Assembly: GCA_021786655.1 (NCBI GenBank)
Contig: JAJYMU010000187.1
Span: 1-9,990, forward strand
DNA from: Bacteroidota bacterium
GTDB taxonomy: Bacteria > Bacteroidota > Ignavibacteria > Ignavibacteriales > Melioribacteraceae
Direction of reading: 5' to 3'
Length of the DNA stretch: 9,990 bases
Position numbers and translations under genes: made by a program
Shown: piece by piece, positions 6,060-9,990 of the stretch
How the letters are laid out: the number at the start of each line of letters is the position of its first letter
Position numbering within the stretch: the stretch's first letter is position 1
The notes under the pieces: model-generated
Told to the model about the DNA's origin: nothing
The model's database searches: none
Seen by the model: only the letters and a program-made list of their open reading frames with translations

Positions 6060-9000
6060 ATGAAGAGAAAAATTCTGATCCTGTTTACTCTGCTTGTTTT
6101 TGTGAACATGGCTTGGGCACAGTCTGAAGAACAACGCCAAAAGTATTTGCAAGAGCCGGTGGGCGATAAAACGTATAGGAAAAGAGGATTGATGGATGGA
6201 AACTTGGTCCGTACAATTTTTTCGAACGACGGTCAGTTGGGCACGTGGCCAGATAGACCTTCGGGTGAATGGCCTAAAGGAACCGGACATAATTACATCG
6301 ACGGATGTACGCCCATTGTTTCTGCGGCAGTTTTGGCGCCCGGTAACGGACAACTTGTTCACCCTGCTGAAACATCTTACAGAGAAGAAGTTGATTTTGA
6401 TCCTGTCACCAGCGCACTATGGGTTATGGAACCGTTGCCTGGTTATGTAAGTCCGTCGTCGGAAGAACCTGCAATGAGCACAAAGCCAAAAACTTGGCCG
6501 AGTTCTTGGCCCAGATCACTTCCGCACACGGATCCTTCTTGGGATGGATTTTGGTATGGATATTTTGGTAGAGGTGTTCAGAACGCTGATTTGGAAACAT
6601 ACTATGTAATGGACGATTCACAAGACAAAGAGTATCAGCGAGTTCCTTATTTGTATAGTCCGATTGCAGCATATCCTGAAAGAGGCGGCTTGGGTATTAG
6701 AGAAGAAGTTAGAGGATTTCAGTGGTCGCATGTTCTTGCAGAGGATATTATTTTCTTCCATTTCGATATAGTTAACTTATCTGATGTAACCTATGATACA
6801 ACTTATTTTGGATTCTACTGTGATACCGGAGTTGGAGGACTAGATGATAACGGCGACGATATGGCATCTTACAATACTCTGTTGGATATAGCTTATGCTT
6901 ATGATCATGACGGTGTTGCACCTCCCGGTAACTGGAAAACAGGTTACGTTGGTTACGCATTTTTGGAATCTCCAGGTAACGGCTATGATGGTATAGATAA
7001 CGATCAAGATGGAATGATTGATGAGCGACGAGACGATAATATAGATAATGATCACGATTGGGTGCCATATACAGATTTGAATCACAACGGTAAATGGGAT
7101 CCAGGTGAACCACTGAATGATGATTTGGGTAAAGATGGTGTAGGCCCAGATGATCCTCAATATATTGGTCCGGATGAAGGAGAAGGTGATGGAGTTCCTA
7201 CACACGGAGAACCAAATTTTGATGAAACAGATAAAGATGAATCTGATCAGATAGGTTTAACAAGCTTAGTAATTGAGCGCTTATCTAATAAAGGTCCAAC
7301 AGCTATCTGGCCAAAGAACGACGAAGTTATTTGGCGTAAAATGAGTTATGCGACATTTGATACTTCGCTTGCAAATGCGAACATTCAAATACTTTTTGGA
7401 TCGGGTCCTTTTCCGTTACACAAAAACTTAAGAGAAAGATTCTCTGTTGCTCTGGTTTTTGGCACCGATTACGACAACATGGTTTTTAACAAAGAGACGG
7501 TTCAAGCAATCTATAATGCAAATTATAATTTCTCGCAACCTCCTTATAAACCAACTTTGACTGCTATACCTGGTGACAAAAAAGTATTTCTCTACTGGGA
7601 TGATATATCTGAAAAGTCTTACGACCGGTTCTTACGTAAGCGTGATTTTGAGGGATATTTGATTTATAGAAGTCAAGAACCCGAATTCAACGACGTAAAG
7701 ATTATAACCGATGCTCAAGGTCAACCAAAATACTGGAAACCTATTGCGCAATTCGATTTGAAAGACGGTATCAAAGGTCCTGATCCTATTGGAATAAACG
7801 GCGCACATTTTTGGAGAGGTAACGATACCGGATTGCAGCATTCATTTGTCGACTCAACAGTCACAAACGGAAACACTTATTATTATGCTCTGGTTGCATA
7901 CGATCAAGGAGATCCTAACTACGGAACGAAAGGTTTAATACCGACAGAGACAACAAAAATTATCACTCAAGATTTTTCCGGATCGATAAAATTTATTGAC
8001 ATCAATTGTGCCGTAGTTACACCGAATTCTGCCGTTGCCGGATATGTTCCCCCGCAAGTCTCTGGAAATTTATCTTCTGTTACGCAGGGTATCGGCACCG
8101 GTAAGCTGAACTTGCTTGTTCTTAATCCTAACGAAGTTCAGGATGGTGCAATCTACAAAGTAAATTTTTCATCATCTGGAACCGAATCCAAATTTAGAAC
8201 TACGGCGTTCTCAATTACAAGAACAATGAACGGAACGGAAACAACAATTATCCCAAATGTTGATTCCACAAACATTGGCGCAGGCAAGTTTACCGCTCCG
8301 TTTGATGGCTTAGTTATGGCTGTTTCAAATGATACTAGCGGTGCAATAAGATCTCAAGGATGGGTAAAAGGTTTTTCAAACGTTGATATGACTGTTATCC
8401 CGGATAAGAGTTCTCCATCCAGAAACATTGCTTGGCCTGCCGATTATGAACTTGAGTGGTTGCCTGATGGACAAACCAACACAACACCATTCACAAAAAA
8501 GCCAATTCAAGTTAAAGCAAAAAATCTAACTCGAGGAGCGGATGTTCAGCTGGAATTTTTCGACAATGACAAGAACGGCATATTTAATCTTGGCGATGAT
8601 TTAATCATTATCGAATATGTAAACAGTCAATTCAAATTAACATGGAGGATTCAGTACCGGATTCCTTCCGCGCCTGTTTATGTAACTCCAAAACCAGGGG
8701 ATATATTCCGGTTTACAACTTCCAAACCTTTTTATCAGGGAGATTATTTCCAATTCATAACTAAGAGCGCAAAAGTTGAAACCTCTCTTGCGCAGAATGA
8801 TCTAAATAGAATTGCAGTTGTTCCGAATCCTTATATTGGCGCGAATGCATGGGAAAAGAGAAATCTAAATTATTCGGGACGAGGAGAACGCAGAATAGAT
8901 TTTATTCATCTTCCGCAAGTATGTACGATTAGAGTATACACTGTTACAGGTCAGTTAATTAAGACTCTCGATAAAAGCGGCGGTCCGGAAGACGGTTCGC

Positions 9001-9116
9001 TTTCGTGGAATCTTACCACGGAAGACGGAATGGACTTAGCATACGGATTATACATATTTCATGTTGATGCGCCTGGTATTGGGTCGTACATCGGCAAATT
9101 TGCGGTCATCAAATAG
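6060..9116 (+). CDS. Large secreted protein of unknown function with calcium-type loops and a divergent T9SS/FlgD-like C-terminal domain
   Basis: A 1018-residue exported protein. Residues 1-20 are a signal peptide (MKRKILILFTLLVFVNMAWA, cut before Gln21). Residues about 30-300 are rich in W, P, G and Y (MDGNLVRTIFSNDGQLGTWP, GEWPKGTGHNYIDG) with no domain I can name. From memory this N-terminal style recurs in uncharacterised Ignavibacteria and related proteins. Residues about 305-397 are very acidic, with EF-hand/dockerin-like loops DNDQDGMIDE (313-322) and DLNHNGKWDPGE (339-350). Residues about 494-637 form an FnIII-like domain (KVFLYWDD, FEGYLIYRS, NTYYYALVAYD). A third loop, DNDKNGIFNLGDD, sits at 835-847. 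Residues about 915-1018 form a C-terminal beta-sandwich (IAVVPNPYIG, TIRVYTVTGQLIKTL, LAYGLYIFHVD, terminal KFAVIK) related to T9SS sorting/FlgD-Ig domains but lacking the usual NPFNP motif. Expected location is the cell surface or medium. It lies between a TonB receptor and a PorV-like gene, so it is probably their partner. There is no lipobox, so it is not a SusD-type lipoprotein. Confidence 0.85.
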   Translation: MKRKILILFTLLVFVNMAWAQSEEQRQKYLQEPVGDKTYRKRGLMDGNLVRTIFSNDGQLGTWPDRPSGEWPKGTGHNYIDGCTPIVSAAVLAPGNGQLVHPAETSYREEVDFDPVTSALWVMEPLPGYVSPSSEEPAMSTKPKTWPSSWPRSLPHTDPSWDGFWYGYFGRGVQNADLETYYVMDDSQDKEYQRVPYLYSPIAAYPERGGLGIREEVRGFQWSHVLAEDIIFFHFDIVNLSDVTYDTTYFGFYCDTGVGGLDDNGDDMASYNTLLDIAYAYDHDGVAPPGNWKTGYVGYAFLESPGNGYDGIDNDQDGMIDERRDDNIDNDHDWVPYTDLNHNGKWDPGEPLNDDLGKDGVGPDDPQYIGPDEGEGDGVPTHGEPNFDETDKDESDQIGLTSLVIERLSNKGPTAIWPKNDEVIWRKMSYATFDTSLANANIQILFGSGPFPLHKNLRERFSVALVFGTDYDNMVFNKETVQAIYNANYNFSQPPYKPTLTAIPGDKKVFLYWDDISEKSYDRFLRKRDFEGYLIYRSQEPEFNDVKIITDAQGQPKYWKPIAQFDLKDGIKGPDPIGINGAHFWRGNDTGLQHSFVDSTVTNGNTYYYALVAYDQGDPNYGTKGLIPTETTKIITQDFSGSIKFIDINCAVVTPNSAVAGYVPPQVSGNLSSVTQGIGTGKLNLLVLNPNEVQDGAIYKVNFSSSGTESKFRTTAFSITRTMNGTETTIIPNVDSTNIGAGKFTAPFDGLVMAVSNDTSGAIRSQGWVKGFSNVDMTVIPDKSSPSRNIAWPADYELEWLPDGQTNTTPFTKKPIQVKAKNLTRGADVQLEFFDNDKNGIFNLGDDLIIIEYVNSQFKLTWRIQYRIPSAPVYVTPKPGDIFRFTTSKPFYQGDYFQFITKSAKVETSLAQNDLNRIAVVPNPYIGANAWEKRNLNYSGRGERRIDFIHLPQVCTIRVYTVTGQLIKTLDKSGGPEDGSLSWNLTTEDGMDLAYGLYIFHVDAPGIGSYIGKFAVIK
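6996..7109 (+). other. Acidic EF-hand/dockerin-like calcium-binding loops in the large secreted protein
   Basis: Two loops with regularly spaced acidic and Asn residues, DNDQDGMIDE and DLNHNGKWDPGE, follow the DxDxDGxxD(E) and DxNxNGxxDxGE patterns that bind calcium in EF-hand, dockerin and thrombospondin-3-type repeats. They lie within an Asp-rich stretch of about 90 residues. A third loop of the same kind is encoded at 8562-8600. Calcium binding is inferred from spacing alone. Confidence 0.7.
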
Positions 9117-9120
9117 CAGT

Positions 9121-9124
9121 GGAG
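9121..9124 (+). promoter_or_regulatory. Shine-Dalgarno site of the PorV-like gene
   Basis: GGAG lies 5 bases before the ATG at 9130, within the 13-base gap after the upstream stop codon. The short gap supports co-transcription and possibly translational coupling. Confidence 0.7.
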
Positions 9125-9129
9125 TGAAT

Positions 9130-9990
9130 ATGAAAAAAGTAAATATAATTTTGTTTTTACTGTTGGCGGTTGCAACTATCTCCGCGCAAACATTTGTCTC
9201 GGACGTTTCTAAAAGAGGAACCACTGCAGCTCCATTTCTAAATATTAGTCAAGGTGCAAGAGCTACTGCTATGGGAAGTGCCTTTGTTGCAGTAGCCGAT
9301 GATCCAAGTGCAATTTTCTGGAACCCGGCTGGAATTGCAAGAATTGAGGGTGGTTCTGTTATGTTCGATCATACGAACTGGATTGCAGACATCAATTACA
9401 ATTATATGGCTGCGTCTTATAATCTCGGCAGTTACGGTGCAATCGGCGTCAGTTTTCTTTCTTCCGCCATTCCTGATATGCCGGTTCGAACAATCGATAA
9501 CCCTGAAGGAACCGGTGAAACCTTTGGCGTTACCGATGCGATGTTTTCTGTTGCTTATGCAATTAACTTAACGGATAATTTTGCAATCGGTTTCAATCCA
9601 AAATTTGTGATGCAGCAAATCTGGAGAACTTCCGCTACCGCTGTTGCTATTGATATGGGCGTAATTTACCGCACTCCATTCGATGGAATTATTCTTGCAA
9701 TGTCAATTGCCAACTTCGGAACGAAAATGAAGCTCGATGGAACCTCAACGCTTGTTTTGTACGATCCAAATCCTAACAGCACTGGAAACAACGGACAGAT
9801 TCCTGCTAACCTCTCGACCGATCAGTGGGAGTTGCCGCTTAACTTCAGGGTAGGATTATCGTATGAACCGTTGAAATCGGAAATGCATAGACTTCTGGTT
9901 GCGGTTGATGCATTACACCCTGCGAATGATTATGAGAGTGTTAATGCCGGATTCGAATATACTTTCAACGATATGTTTTCCGTAAGAGGC
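9130..9990 (+). CDS. PorV/PorQ (UPF0164)-family outer-membrane protein, 3' end outside window
   Basis: The reading frame is open from ATG 9130 to the window end, giving 287 residues without a stop; PorV-family members are usually somewhat longer, so the barrel end is missing. Residues 1-19 form a signal peptide (MKKVNIILFLLLAVATISA, cut before Gln20). The family signature follows: FLNISQGARATAMGSAFVAV (37-56) and DDPSAIFWNPAGIA (57-70). Beyond this are alternating amphipathic strands (SYGAIGVSFLSS, NFAIGFNPKFVMQQIW, MGVIYRTPF, LNFRVGLSYEP, VNAGFEYTF), as expected for a FadL-like barrel. In Porphyromonas, PorV (LptO) collects T9SS cargo by its C-terminal domain and delivers it to the attachment complex. 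Here the gene sits 13 bases behind a gene for a protein with such a C-terminal domain, suggesting a dedicated shuttle or anchor. It could equally be a paralogue with a different transport role, as this family is expanded in Ignavibacteria-like genomes. I give no symbol because orthology to porV is unproven. Confidence 0.88.
   Translation, partial: MKKVNIILFLLLAVATISAQTFVSDVSKRGTTAAPFLNISQGARATAMGSAFVAVADDPSAIFWNPAGIARIEGGSVMFDHTNWIADINYNYMAASYNLGSYGAIGVSFLSSAIPDMPVRTIDNPEGTGETFGVTDAMFSVAYAINLTDNFAIGFNPKFVMQQIWRTSATAVAIDMGVIYRTPFDGIILAMSIANFGTKMKLDGTSTLVLYDPNPNSTGNNGQIPANLSTDQWELPLNFRVGLSYEPLKSEMHRLLVAVDALHPANDYESVNAGFEYTFNDMFSVRG

Noticed and set aside
6840..7205. Minus-strand reading frames opposite the acidic region, and other antisense frames across the window
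   Set aside because: They lie fully opposite well-supported genes, have low-complexity translations (runs of I, Y, H) and lack ribosome sites or recognisable domains.
9299..9571. A 90-residue + strand reading frame
   Set aside because: It is an out-of-frame shadow lying entirely inside the PorV-like gene, whose frame gives a strong family match.
1..9990. CRISPR arrays, tRNA/rRNA genes, insertion sequences, toxin-antitoxin or defence genes
   Set aside because: Nearly all bases lie in five long coding regions with short gaps; no spaced direct repeats, RNA-gene signatures, transposase motifs or terminal repeats were seen.

Overview
The window looks like a piece of chromosome from a Bacteroidota/Chlorobi-type bacterium, most likely an uncultured member of the Ignavibacteria (Melioribacter/Ignavibacterium-like). 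The evidence is a carboxypeptidase-regulatory-domain TonB receptor, two large exported proteins with type IX secretion (T9SS)-type C-terminal domains, a PorV-family outer-membrane protein, the sorting-domain motif QNYPNPFNP, and signal peptides that end in Ala followed by Gln. The DNA is moderately AT-rich. Genes carry recognisable Shine-Dalgarno sequences, which are generally weak or absent in Bacteroidia and Flavobacteriia. The species-level call is an inference from protein style; no phylogenetic marker is present.

Layout, all on the + strand: (1) 1-506, the C-terminal end of a sodium:solute symporter (SSS/SLC5-like). (2) 575-3235, an 886-residue secreted protein with two related beta-sandwich, carbohydrate-binding-like modules, a fibronectin-III domain, a CBM9/DOMON-like domain and a T9SS sorting domain. 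It ends at a strong intrinsic terminator (3243-3275). (3) 3303-6023, a 906-residue TonB-dependent receptor. (4) 6060-9116, a 1018-residue secreted protein of unknown function with three EF-hand/dockerin-like calcium loops, an FnIII-like domain and a divergent T9SS/FlgD-type C-terminal domain. (5) 9130-9990, the N-terminal 287 residues of a PorV/UPF0164-family barrel protein, cut by the window edge. There is no gene-free stretch over 300 bases; the longest gap is 68 bases. I see no RNA gene, mobile element, CRISPR array or pseudogene.

Genes 3-5 are tightly spaced (gaps of 36 and 13 bases, no terminator between them) and look like one operon: an outer-membrane receptor, a large exported protein with a T9SS-type C-terminus, and a PorV-like protein of the kind that carries such C-termini to the surface. 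The best candidate for something underdescribed is this receptor/cargo/PorV cassette. It occupies the place where a SusC/SusD pair might be expected in a Bacteroidia locus, but no SusD is present. The symporter and glycan-binding-like protein upstream hint at carbohydrate use, but no catalytic enzyme lies in the window and the substrate cannot be read from the sequence.
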